Positions 1 through 13,300 of a DNA stretch of 37,817 nucleotides are shown piece by piece. The notes beneath the pieces are model-generated. The model did not search any database and had not been told where the DNA came from. It saw nothing but the letters and a program-made list of their open reading frames with translations. The DNA is from Phoronis ovalis (taxonomy: Eukaryota; Phoronida; Phoronidae): positions 1 through 37,817 of the forward strand of contig JAOXYB010000008.1 of the NCBI GenBank assembly GCA_028565635.1, written 5' to 3'. Both the position numbers and the translations under genes were made by a program. Within the stretch, counting starts at the first letter, position 1; every line of letters starts with the position of its first letter.

Positions 1-120
1 CTCAAATATTTTAAAATTTTGGATTGCTACCCTTATATTTCGCAAAATTTGGATTGCTACCATTATATTTCAAAAAAATTGGATTGAGTTTGCTACCACA
101 CGCTAAAATTTTGGATTGGG
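1..120. repeat. About 30-bp tandem repeat at the left edge
   Basis: GGATTG recurs at 21, 51, 81 and 113 within a degenerate unit containing TTGGATTGCTACC and TTATATTTC. The array may continue beyond the window. Confidence 0.85.
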
Positions 121-3100
121 TTCCGCGGCACATGCCTGTATTAAAAATACAAGGAGTACTCCCCCCAGGGGTTTAGCCATCTTTCACTCCGCAAATACGT
201 GGAGAAAAGGCTTCTCAGTCGAAAGCCAAATTCTTTTGTTTTGCCTGTTTAATTACATCTCAGAATACAGTTACTTTTAGTGTTCCAAATTCAGCACACC
301 TGCGTTACCATTCTTATAACTTTTATGAACGAAGCAAGTAAATAAAGCAGTCACCAAAGCAGATTTAGATTAAGCAATATTTTTAAACGTTTTAACGCGC
401 ATTAAAGAACGAAGACTAAATATTTGTTTACATTCTGAATGGCTCATTACCTGAACTCAACTAGTCATTATAACTTGTTAGAAGCGCTTCATAAGCTCTC
501 CAGACATTGTAGGGAACAAGTATCAAGATTCCACCTAATCTCCCTATCTCTGTTTTCATCATGTAGTTGAAGATAATAACTGGAGTTTGTCTCTAGCATG
601 CAAACTTGCCTATCAATCTACAACATTTAGCTTTTAACTCAAATTCCGTGCTCTTGCACTATACACCGGATTTGGTGCCGATAGGATGACACTTTTGATA
701 AAGCAAAAATGTGTGTTACCCCCCAATACATGTATACTATGTCACACCTGTTTGTCAATCCAAGATATTAAAAAACTGCAGTTACTCAGATGGTGACTGC
801 AGAGAAATGATGCGATTTTTTTTTAATGTATAAGATCTTTACAAATTTAAAACTGGTGTAATTATATTTTTTTTTACTTTTTCCAGCTATTTTTAACATT
901 TCTTGAAATACAGAAGACAGAAAAAAACGAAAACACCAAAGTCACAGATTTTTGTTTAATATATATTATTGTTTAGTAATATTTACATGGAAGTGAACAA
1001 TTGTCAAATCATTGAACGAATGTTTGATATGATATAGCATACTGAGCCCTAATGTGCTATGATGCCTTATTTGAAACACTTACGGTTAATTAAAACTTTT
1101 CTCACCTGGTAAAGATGAATAGCTAATAATTTAATCAAGTATTAGTGACAAATTTGACAAAAATTGCAATCTAATGTAATAAACTGTATATGAATGAGTG
1201 AAAATAGTTTAACATAGTTTACATTCAATTCATTTCATTTGTAGATTTACGACTAATACTATTTTGATCCGGAACACCTGAGTTGGATCAGTGGACTGCG
1301 TGTACTATGAAACCTTAGGCTGTCAGAGGGATTATCTAGGACCTCTGTGACACCTTTTCATTTTCATGAAACTATATAACAGTACTTGAGCAAGCATTTA
1401 AACATTCTCAGCTATGCAAACATTAGACTCTGCTGATCTTACCTGATGTCACTTCATTGTATAATCCCACGGATGTTTACTAGAACTGGCTATTTTTGAA
1501 CTGGTTGTGTTGTAGAAAAGATTTAATAATTATTCATTTGCAATTCTCATTTTCTAATTTATACAGATGTCCTTGATCATAGGATTTATTCATGCTACAT
1601 TTTTCATGATTTGATTACACAGTATTTGTTTTTACAATATTCGTAATCCAATTTTTTATCATCGCTTTGTAATTGCAAAAAAATGGAAAATTAAAAATGA
1701 AATTCAGGTATGTACTTATTTTAGTCCAATGAATGTTGCATTATAGATCGGATAAAATCTCAGCAGAAACTGAAATATTATGAAAAATCGATTGTAAGCA
1801 AGCTGCGGACGTATGACCAATCATACACATATAAAGGTACTGTTTATGAATGGCGTTTAGAAAACAGAAAACATATTGCAAATATAAATTTTTAAATTTT
1901 GCTCAGGAATTACAATTTTAACAGATTATATTACAATATATTAATATTTTAATTGTCTCTTACTTGTAAATATGGTTAGTCTAGTATCGTGGCCATGATG
2001 TACTAGCTATAAAAAACAAAAACAGAAGATATAAATTTCAATTTTATAATGACCAAACTTGTAGATGATGTCAGAAATTGTAACTGTATCTTCTTTTTTT
2101 ATTTTAGTATAAAGATTCCTATGAATCATAAACCGACAAAGGCAACAAAACACATAGTTTCTGCTTGTAAGTTAATGCTTAAAACAATCTGCTTTTTCGT
2201 AATACAAAAACTACCGATCAATTGAAATGAACGTGTTAATCTAATAAACAGTATTTGCAAACGATTTACCAATATTTAAACACATAACCCCTGAGTTTTA
2301 TCTGTCAACTACGACCAACAATTAGCATTTTGCAATAATTAGCTTTCCTTTCTTTTTCAATTATTGGCACATGCTGTAATACGACCAGTGGAAGACATCT
2401 TTTATCAATATAGCGTTTAATGAAATTAATTGTCAAGTTTTAAATATCGTTTGTCTGTTGGTCGATTTTAATGGATCGGATTTTAACGTGTGAAATATAG
2501 ATGGCAATCATTGGTTTATATGCTACAACAAGCAGAGATTTACATTTTTCATGTAAAAAGTTTCTTTAAAACATTATGCTCAGATTTTAACTTGAATGTA
2601 TTTTTTTAGAACATTTCTAAAATAATGATAACCGATTGTAGAAAAGTGCGTAAACCTATTCAGAACAATTCAACGATGCTCTTGAACTGTACTTTCGACT
2701 CAAGCATAAGTATTCCATTCATATACAGTTTTCTTTTGCTTGTTATGATGAAGGACGGTGTACAGAACATGTCAGCGTCCCCAATACATAATAGGCAAGA
2801 AGCACCCTTGGTAGGATACTGCACTACTTGGTCATTATTTAAGCGGATAAAACAGATCATTGAACAACTGTCAATTCTAAATTTTGTGAAGATCATTAAC
2901 ATTATTTTAAATTACACGTAAATGTTACTTGAGAGAAGTGATTAGAGACTTAAGAATTAGTTTGACAAGTTTTGAGTAAACTTCACTATATTTAATATAT
3001 ATTTTTACTACCCATTTTGGGAAAGCACATTGAGAATTTACCCCTGTGGTTTACAAGCTGACTCTTAAAAATTTTTCGGCTTCAGATGTTATATAAATGC

Positions 3101-4066
3101 ACCTATTTTCAAAAAAAAGTACTATTCACTCTACAGTTAGCAAGGATTTCAGGGTGCAGTTCGTATTGATTATTGTATAATGTTAAAGTGATGTCAAGAA
3201 ACAAGTATCGTCGAAGCCAGTGATACGAACAAACGCCTGAGGTAGACTCTGGGGGCGGGAACTGACAATGCTATGGGCTACAGTAACACAAGAAACTATT
3301 AGGGATTTTAAAACTGATTAGATAAAACACATAGCAGATAACCTTTCAGCTAAGGTATTATTTATTTTGCTATTAGAACAGTAGGGTGAACATCTTCGCA
3401 ACATGCTTCCCAGGTGACAGTACAAAACTGTTTTACTAAACAAGTTTATACTCGTATAATTTGGTTTGAATTCTTCTGAAATATCTAAGGTAGTCCATAA
3501 TGCGTGTAATGTTCGCATGCCAGCAAAAACGCCTCATGCATAATTTACTTTCAAGAAGTCGAGGATAAGTAAATAAAGCAAAATCATATGCATCATGTTC
3601 TGCTTATAAAATATTCTTTAGATAGTTTTACCCATTTTAGACTTACTAGACAGTTAGAATTTACTTATAATATTAAAAAATCTCTCTTCCCAGTACGAAA
3701 GCCCATGGCTGGTTTGTGACTTTGTGTACATACTGATAAAGACACTCACTTAAGTAGGCTCTGTCGCCTTATATTGAGTTTATTACTGAATCCGATAAGT
3801 CTAACTGCTCATCAAATCTCCATCTAGATAATTTGGAAATAATAATATCGCGTATGTAGAACTTAATCTCGGACCCCAGTCCCCAACACAGCCAAGTTTG
3901 CACCGCCTACTATTTGTTAAAGACCCTATAAAATTATCCCACTTTAATTTCTTGTTACTTTTTGTTCCTTTTGTATAAGTGAGTGAGTTTGGGAGTTAAA
4001 ACTGATAATCGTCCTTGTGATTTTATAATTTTCCGGCAAATTCGTCGCACATGTTCAGTCAAATTA

Positions 4067-4080
4067 GCGCCATCTGCAGG
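4067..4080 (-). promoter_or_regulatory. CTCF-like motif in the left flank
   Basis: The minus strand reads CCTGCAGATGGCGC, one mismatch to CCASYAGRKGGCRS. It is a local GC island in an AT-rich stretch. Confidence 0.35.
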
Positions 4081-6020
4081 GAAGTCAGTTTCTGCTGAGA
4101 ACTGAATTAATTATGTGTTTAACAAAATCAAGCATAAGATGCTATTTATAAAATATGGCCGGGTTCTAACTATTAGAAAAATTTGCTTCAATTTTGAAAA
4201 AAAAACAGGTGCATATCTATTCTGGTATCAAAAAAAAAATCACCAAACCGGTCTCTATCAGCAAGTGGTGTATCCATGGCTCTCATACACTTGTAGTGTT
4301 TGTTTTATGCAAATTAGATATCAGAAACAAAAGCCATGCCTATTGATTTGTAAAATCAACAAGTTAGAAGAGGTTTTAACGCGTGCCATTGTGTGCTCAT
4401 TCTTGTTTTGTCAATCTCAGAGTCTTGAGGTTTAGCGCATGTCTCCCATCCCTGAGAATATACATAGATTTCAACTTGTTAGTATTGCGAAACTAAGCAT
4501 TTAGTGAGTCACACCACGAATCAATAGATTAAGATTTTTAAAATAATTTTTTGAAAAAAGTTTAAATGTGTTGCACATTTATCAATATGCAATAGTCACA
4601 ATGTTGTAAAACTGCAATGTTGTATAAAACAATATATTCATAAATTATAATTCAAGTGTCAATAAAGGAGCGAAATTTATTGTTTTGTTGCGTTCACGTG
4701 GTTGGTTCATAAAACACAAATTTACGCACACAGATAAGAAATTTAATGCAATATTTCTGATATAATTTTTTGAATAAATTAAGGCATTCCTATGCTGTAT
4801 ATTTTATTGGATACTGCCAGATTTGAACTTATTACCAAGGATATTTTTCGAACAGATTCCTTTAGATTATAACCAGCTAGGGCACGGCAAATGATCAGGT
4901 ATCTCCATAACACCATGGTCATAAAATACAAGAAAAAATGAAAACTTTTGTTTCATATATTTTTCCTGCATTCAAAATCATCGTAAAAAAATTACATCCA
5001 AACGTATATTAGTAGATTTTTTTTCTTTTTCAATGTACACATATTATTCCTTAATGCATTACTCACTAATAATTCAAACGAAAAAGGATTAATTGTTGGT
5101 TATTTTCGCTGGATCAAAAGATAAAAAATAGTATAAAAAATTTCCGCGATCGGATATGCGCTATTGTTTACAAAATGCATCATCATGCTAATATCAGTTA
5201 CTAAAGAAATAATATTCGCTAGATATTTCAAAAAGATATAAGAATTAAAGGCTTTAGCTAATTGATGTTAAACACATACATTAACGATCTGATGAAAAAG
5301 GCGATTATTGTAGGAAATGTATCTTCGTTAAGTAAATTTAAAAAACCGAAATAATCCTATGATATTTTCTAGTATTTTCATAAAGATCAATTTACAGGAA
5401 TAGACTATATTTGTTAAAGCTAGTATCACGCGCTCATTTTCCTTAATTTGTATAATTAATAAAAGTATATGAAAACATTATTGTAAAAGGATACTTTTTG
5501 TATTTAAATTTCAAGAGAGTAAATACAGAGTTGTCACAAAGGTAAAACGCAAGCTTTTTAAAATGTTCTCTTCGGCGAGGACAGAAAAATTTTACTTCTG
5601 GCAATGCACTTAAAAAAAATTAGTTTTAATAATATTTATAATACATTTAATATTAAAATAATAGAAACAAATATGACGTTATATTTTAGAATAATAACAA
5701 CTTATTATTCGTGTAACTTTTATATAAAATTAGTAAACCGGAAAATTATGAAGAGAATGAGTGTATAAAAATACTATATGATTTTATTTGATAGCACTCA
5801 AAAATAGTTTCCAAGCTTTCAAAATGCGTGAAAAGTATAATCTCAACAGACGTGCTTAGACAACTGAATGACTTTTAAAAAGTACTCCAGCAAGACTGAC
5901 GCACATAAATAAACCAAAAGTGCCTTTCTGCCAAAGAGAATAGCTGCTTATTCTTATAAGCCAAGTCATTTTACCAACAGCTCTGGAGTAACAGGTCGAT
6001 CAAAATTATAAAAGTTACAA

Positions 6021-6072
6021 TATATGGCTTAATCACAAGGAATCTATATATGGCTTAATCACAAGGAATCTA
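6021..6072. repeat. 26-bp tandem duplication
   Basis: Two exact, adjacent copies of a unit starting TATATGGCTTAATCACAAGG in otherwise unremarkable AT-rich sequence. Confidence 0.95.
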
Positions 6073-9000
6073 TTTTTATAAGGTACGCATTCGGCAGGTA
6101 AAATTGCGTAAGATATTTATGTAATTTATTTGATTCTTTTCAGTCAGAATAAAAATAAACCGATATTTATTATATAAACTTTTTAAAAAATGTTTATGTT
6201 ATTTTATAATAATTTTTATAAGAATAGTTTATTTAATAAAATGTCTAACATTTTTAGTTTACAAAATGTAATCGTAGCCAAACTGAATGTAACCATAATT
6301 CTTATATTAAAATGGAAAATGATTATCGAAAATAGTATATTGTATTTAGTATTATTGATGGTAGTCAAAACTTACGACATACACATTGTACAATTATGTT
6401 CTATAATATGACAGAAATCAATGTATTACTAACGAAACGCTCTAATATCCCACGATATATAAATTACTTCATCATTCAGTAAAGATGAGAAAAATATCGT
6501 GAAATGTGATATATTTTTCTTAATTTGAAAAATTCATGCTGTGGCAATAAAATTCATCTTAATGATCTCCCAAGTATTATTTAAGTATATTTGAGTTGCT
6601 TTTGTCTTAAATTAAGTGGAATGATTATCGTTGGGAAAATACACTCTGTTAGCTAAATTTTCAAACAACATACGCCATTAAAATGAGTTTTTGAGAGTTG
6701 TTGGCGGTGCTGCAAGTGATCTTAGTCAACGCACTCCGTGTTGTAAGAGGTATTGCACGAGTATGAATTATTAAAACTTTGCTAAATAAACAAATTTGTG
6801 TGCTAATTACAAATATATTAGATGTTAATTACTGATTGATGCGAGCTCATTAATCTAAGATCGTTCTACCTGGCAGGTGCAGTATAAGTTTAGCATATTT
6901 GTTTAGAAACGACATAAGCAAAATAGGAAAATTTTAATCTTACATTTCCGTAACATTTCCGCTGTTTAAAAGAAGACAGCAAATGACGTCCAGTAGAATT
7001 AAATATGTCACGCGAGATTGCACGGGCATTTACGAAACAACATAACAAGCAGGTGAGAATTAAATTAATTGAAGGTAAACTAAGACAATCGGTTTATATC
7101 TATAAGTGGCTATGAAGTGTTCTCAATCATGGGACAACTACAGAACTAGATTAAGACAACTCGAGGGGGAGCAGTTGTGATATTCTCAAACCCGACAAGT
7201 CTTTAGTGGCACCAAACTAGCATTTCCACGTATTCATTACATCAAAATTATGCTAATGTTATATTTTCTTGTTGTTTATAATTTGTTTAACTAGCTAGCA
7301 GCCGGAAGCAAAGTACTTAAAAATTATCAGAGTGACAGAGGACAAAGATTTATGAACAAAGGTACAAACCAAAAGCGATGGCTGTTCATGCGCGTAGAGA
7401 CTACACATTAAAATTAATGCGTCATAATTTATAATAATTTACAAATTGTAACGTAGTACAAATAATTTGGTTGGAAAGCATCCTTCCACTCCATCTAAAC
7501 ATCAATTCAGAGCTCAGAATTCAACATCATGTATGATAAAATAACATATTTAAAAATTCAATGAAAATAGCTATGTTAAAATGTATTTCAGTTCAAAGCA
7601 AAAATACTGTTCTATGCCTTTGAAACAAAAATACATTTAGAATAAATGTTTTACATAAAGCGATATTAATTACTATAAAACGAAAGAAGCATGCCGATGT
7701 AGAAATACATTTTTGAATATTATTAATTCATCTAAAATAATAAACATGGTGGTTTTATAATAGAGCAATGCGGAAGGTGGGCTATAAGCTAATTAGTGGT
7801 TAGATAAATTTTCTTTGTACTTCAGCGCGAGGTTTTCAGTATATAGATACTACATGACAAAGATTGCTGTTATATCTTAATTACAAGACAATTAAATTCA
7901 TATGAAAGACTAATCGGTTCATGATATGTACATACGAGATGAACATAAGTATCTCATTTGCATATATAATGATAAGATTCCAAATTCCTGGCTTTGTTCA
8001 TACCGAGAAATACGAGGATTTCTTTTTCAATGTTCACTCACGCTGGTATAGAGTCGAAAAAGCGGAGTGCTGCTATATAATTTGTTTTACTGCTGATTAT
8101 CAGATATTTTTTATAATAAGATATTTATTATAAGATATTTTCAGCTACTTAGTGCAGTGCAAAACCATAAGCCGGTTAGATAAAGTGTAACATACAATTG
8201 CAATGTTGCTGGCATTTAGTACGAAATAAAATAAAATTAGGTTAAGGATACATAAAATTTAGATTTTTATATGCAAAATCAGTCACATACGCACAGTAAA
8301 ATGTTATCTTATGTACATTTTAATATTCTGATATTTATAATGCGGTTGTTAAAGTTTAGTGCTACTTGTTGGCCCTTGTAGCTTGTTATGTTATTGTAAA
8401 TGTCACATTTGAATTATGTTTACAACGTAAAACTTAGGTGGTAGACAAATGTGCAAATCCAAAATTTGAAATAAAAAAAATGTTACAGATAATCAAAAAT
8501 TACAAAAGCTAAAGAGTTTTCAGTTTTAACTTCGTATTTTTGTAGTTAAGACTTGACTGTATAAAAATACGATACAAAAGTGTATAAAGGTAAACGGCGA
8601 TCGTTGAGGTTACATACAACGCCACCAAGCGGTCACACGCTGACAGCTGGACCCACCAACGGGCAACTTTATTTTGATACTTTAATAATAGTTTTATGTT
8701 TGAAATAACGTACATGAAGGAACAATTTACCAGAACAACAAACATAAATACGATTCGTAAACAATGTCCGCATTTTAAATTTTTATGATTTGTGGTTCCC
8801 CACAGGCAGGTATCATCCCATTGTCAACACTGGTTGTCTCAAATTGCTACATACCAAACAAACCGATCGACAGTGTCAGATGCTTTGAAAGTAGTCGTGT
8901 ATATCCACACACACAAAATACAAAGATACTTATTATTAAATATGCTTTTCAAAAAAATAAATGCCATTCCACTATAACTGTACAATAGAAAACCAGATGT

Positions 9001-9364
9001 GAGGTATTGTTCAGTGTTGAAAATTAAAAATTCAAGTATGTTAATGCCTAGTGAGACATAATAACGCATTCATGGCCAAGCACCTGAGCATATTTAATGC
9101 TCTTGTTCAAAACTCTAATTTCTGTTCGCTTTAAATTGAGTGAAAAATGCTATTGCATTTATCTTCTTAAAGCACGCTGATATTTTTGAATTGCAGTCTT
9201 GCTTGATGAACCTAATGTTTTGTAGCAGAAAATAACAGTCTGTCAATAAAACTATACAAGCAGTTTGTGTTTATTTAAAGAAAGCATGTTATCAAAAATA
9301 TAGCTATTATTGTTGCATTTACTTTGCAGTGATGACTATACACAGTGACAGATCCAGGATCTTA

Positions 9365-10263
9365 TAAGGACATTTTTCAAATATTTATTGGGAGAGGTCT
9401 TGTCTTTGGTCAGATATTTGATCAACTTTTAGAATTTAATTGGATTCTGCAGAAAAAATCAAAACAAAATATTCATAAACAGTTTTTCACCAATTTATCT
9501 TTCGAGATAAATTTGCCATTACTGAAAACAGATTTTACAAACTGGATACCCACTTCCAAGACAGGACACACAATAATTCAGTTCTGGTAAAATATCCAAT
9601 ATTATATATGTGCTGTAAACTTTTAATTTGATTTTTTATCAATTCTCTGCTAAGAATTTTGTATCAAATTTAGTAAGATTTTCTGGAGAAATGTCTTTTC
9701 TTGTTGACAATACTCAGATTTAACTTTCTAAAAAGTATTCAAGATGATCATACCTTCAACATTTTGGTTATGTTTGAATGCTTGCTGGTCCATTTGGTGA
9801 AACTTTTAAAAGAACAATTAAAATGTAGGAAATGATAAAATAATCATATTATTAATATATTGTTTATACATATTAATTATATAATTACATTTCTTTTTTT
9901 ATATACATTTTTAAATATTCTACATACATTTATAAAACACAAGATATTATCTTAAACACATTTAAAAAACAATGGTTAAAAGTTTAGGAGTTACTCTTCA
10001 AGTTAGAAGACAAAACTTAACATCAAGATTGCCAATTTCATAACGATATTTGATTAGATCCTCCAAATTCAGTATATAGTAACAGCCTAAAAGGGATATT
10101 CATATAACCATGGTATCCTCGATATATTTAAACACTGATGTCATCTTCCTAGACAAATTTATATAATTATTAGTTAAAGTACAAATATATACAGTAACTT
10201 CTGGTCTTTCGCTGAGAATCATAACTAGATACTTCCAATAGTGAGCTGCAGTTAGGCTTCCAC
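9365..10263 (-). other. Probable XRN2 3' UTR and downstream flank
   Basis: AT-rich sequence after the stop with no coding potential that I recognise. The first canonical AATAAA on the minus strand is at 9384-9389 and another is at 9270-9275. Weaker TATAAA variants lie closer, for example at 10158-10163. The true cleavage site cannot be chosen from sequence alone. Confidence 0.35.
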
Positions 10264-10323
10264 TTAGTAACGATCGTAGTTAGGTGGGGCCGGGTACCCT
10301 CCTCTGTAATTACGTGAGCCTCG
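10264..10323 (-). CDS. XRN2: XRN2 exon 30, terminal coding exon (aa 963-981 and stop)
   Basis: Acceptor ctattttag, then [19 protein letters not shown] and TAA. It continues the RGG and aromatic composition in the phase left by exon 29 and ends in a short aromatic tail reminiscent of human GRYNWN. This makes it a better 3' end than the hydrophobic read-through tail of exon 29. Confidence 0.85.
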   Translation of the reverse strand, partial: RGSRNYRGGYPAPPNYDRY

Positions 10324-13300
10324 CTAAAATAGTACAAGAAAAGAAGGCTAATGTACAAAGGCAGATTTGGTTGTAATCACAGAATTTGCACTGACATACA
10401 CCATTGCAAGTTGCATCCAGTTTTTTTTTTGCAGCAATGTGGTTTTATGATGTGCAGTAAATCACATGTAATGTCGGAAGCATTACACAAAGCTAGTTTA
10501 GTTTATCAAAATTTTAGTATCAGTTTTTCTTGAATAGTAGCATCCGTTCACAGGCAAAATCGATAAATATTTTAGAATGGATAAAAAGCAGTGACAAGCT
10601 GAATAGTCTGATGTAATTGCAATTAAAATGAAATTTATCAAATTATAGGCACATTATATGACTGGAAATAAATGGGCCAAATTCAAAATAAATAACGTTT
10701 GATTTTTCTTGTAATTTTGACATATTTATTCAGGTAACTCATTTTTTGACAGGAGTATTATGTCATATTTTTTTACTTTTCACATGCTTACTTTTGTGAA
10801 ATATAGCATGTTGAAATTTTTTAAAACCCTTAAAAAAGGAATAATGGACATTATATTTGATTTATAATTTATCATTTTCTGATGATTGAGACATGAAACA
10901 GAGGCATGAAAACTGAGATGACCACTACAATGTATTTTGTGCTCGTTTGATTATAGGGGTGTTACCACAGTTTTAATGTTCCTAGCAAATAAGCTAAATG
11001 TGAATTAAAAGTTATTAAATATCCACATGTTATATCACAAATGACAGACCAGATTATCAAAAAAACAATATAAAACACAAATTTAATACAACTAAGCTTA
11101 TGCAACTATTTTTTGTATCTCGCTTTCCAATATTAACCAAAATTATCCAAGTTACACTGATATGTTCAAATAAATATGTCACATAATGTAAACTTTTGCC
11201 AGAATAAAATGTTTTCACAAAAATGTTCCCACAAAAGATTTCCCTTAGAGAAGTTCTATTGGAATAGGTTTCACAATGGCACCCAAGAAAGTGAAATGGC
11301 ATTTAAAAAAAAAATAACATCCGGAAATTGTAACTAGAATATGCACTTATGCTTACCCCTGGTGCAGAACTCGTCCTGTAATGCTGTTGTCCTCCGCCTC
11401 TGTAACCTTGTTGTCCCTGAGCTCCATATCCACCACCAGGTGACCCACCATATCCACCTTGGTTACCATATCCCCCCCGGTTACCATAACCACCTCTGTT
11501 GTTGTTTCCATATCCAGCATATTGGTTTCCATAGTTACCGCCATAACCTCCTCCCCGTCCTCTTGAGGAACCTGAGTATGAACGATTCCTGAAAGTTACA
11601 TGTAAACATGTTATTGAGAAAGTTTCCAGGCAAAAGACTGAAATACGCAATAAATGTATTGCAAACACAAAATAAAAATTATGACTGTTGGTTAACGTTA
11701 GTGATAGCGACATCCTTTTGTCACTGTATCCATCTGTACCAACGACTTCTAGTAGATAAACACTAGACGTGATCAGTGATGAAGGATGATGAGGAGACAA
11801 AACTATGCTATGTTTTACTGGTTACCAAAGGTTCAAACACATTTTATATTCAATTTCAGCTATCAGTTGTACATGAAGATAAAACAAGCATTTATAGTGC
11901 TAACATGTTTTTGATAGTAGATTTATCAAGCATACTCTAACATGTTTTTGATATTAGTTTTATCATTTAAGATGTAAAGTTATCAGAAAACATGTCACAG
12001 CATATTACCTGTCTCTGTCTTGTCTGGAATTGTCTTGATTATACGAACCTGTAAAAGTACGACATAAAGTCACATAACATCAACATTTTAAAAAAAATTT
12101 ATATTTGCCGTAACTCGCAAAAAGAAAGAAATTTCTGCACAAACGTTTTAATCTTTAAACCAAGACTTCAATGAAATGAAAATGGACGTGGAACTAGCTT
12201 AATTTTCATATTACAGTACATAGAGGACCAGTATACGTGAATCATGGATTTCCTGGATTTCCTAATTTCAGATCAGATTTTAATTCTGTAGTTAATTTAA
12301 ATCTATAGTTAATTCGGCAACCATACAGCCTTCAGAATTATTACGCCTTATTTTTTGAAACACTGAATTGTATAGTGTCAAACAAAGCAAGGTTATGTGA
12401 ACTAATGAAAAAAATTGGACCAGGGTCATAGTACTTCAAATAGTGCTCTTCTGCTTATTTTGAGTCTTTAAATGGAAAAGAAAATAATTTAAAATGAAAT
12501 TCTTCTTTGGATAAAGCTTTCCAAAAACTGTGATCAGCATTTGTTTTTGAAACTCTCTATGCACTAGGATCATAGCATTAGGCCTGAATAATGTTGGAGA
12601 ATATTAGTCATTGGATTAGCAAGTGAAAGTCTAACCCTTTCCCCTGATACCTCTTAAATAATTTGTTTCTAGTCATTGTAATCTGGTTTTCTTAGACCAC
12701 ACAAGATAATAAGTAGCTTAATCTTTTGTAGTTTACAATTAATTTGTATTTAAGATATGTTTTATTCACAGTAATTATATGTTGTTATCACAAATTACTA
12801 TCATCTTTACTGTTTTATACACTTGAGCAGAGAAATGCATCTAGCATTTATACAAGGCTATAATTGCTAATTTACAAACTATATAATGAAGTTTTATAAC
12901 TTATTTTCTGTGCTGTCAATCAAATATGTGCACAATTATCTTCCAAGATGGTCTCACCAAGGTATTGTCTTGCAATGCCAATAAAATTTAATGGCAAATT
13001 AAATCTGCATCAGAGAGAATCAATATCTCACCACTTGTGACAGCCAAACAAACATTGCATTCATTTGTTGAGTAATTCAGTAATTATTTGGAACTAAATA
13101 CTCTGTATTTATTAATTTTAAAATTAGCAAATTCAGAAAAATGCAATTTTGAACAATAAAAAAAATCTGACCCTCATTATTCTCTTGATCATTAACAATT
13201 TTTCTTTTTTTTTCATTTTTTACAGTTAATCATGTGTAGCAATATACATCTTAAGCATCATATTCAGCAAGAGTAAAATCATATTTTTATCAAATAAATT

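Larger units (their letters stand above)
121..9360. other. Gene-poor left flank
   Basis: About 9 kb of AT-rich sequence. The short open frames have no recognisable domain, no coding-like composition and no consistent splice partners. Except for the small duplication and the CTCF-like site listed separately, I see nothing to annotate. Confidence 0.6.

Noticed and set aside
2625-2921. 98-aa open frame in the left flank
   Set aside because: The opposite strand is open to a similar length, composition is random AT-rich, and no motif is visible.
8600-8625. CCACCAAGCGGTCAC, considered as another CTCF motif
   Set aside because: The right half of the core does not match.
8509-8745. 78-aa minus-strand open frame with a GC-richer start
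   Set aside because: No domain, no splice partner; one open frame of this size is expected by chance.
9345-9590. 81-aa plus-strand open frame downstream of XRN2
   Set aside because: No similarity that I recognise. AT-rich, and it overlaps the likely XRN2 3' UTR on the other strand.
11341-11592. Plus-strand 83-aa and alternative minus-frame open frames over XRN2 exon 29
   Set aside because: They arise from the GGN-rich repeat composition of the real exon. The His- and Met-rich translations have no independent support.
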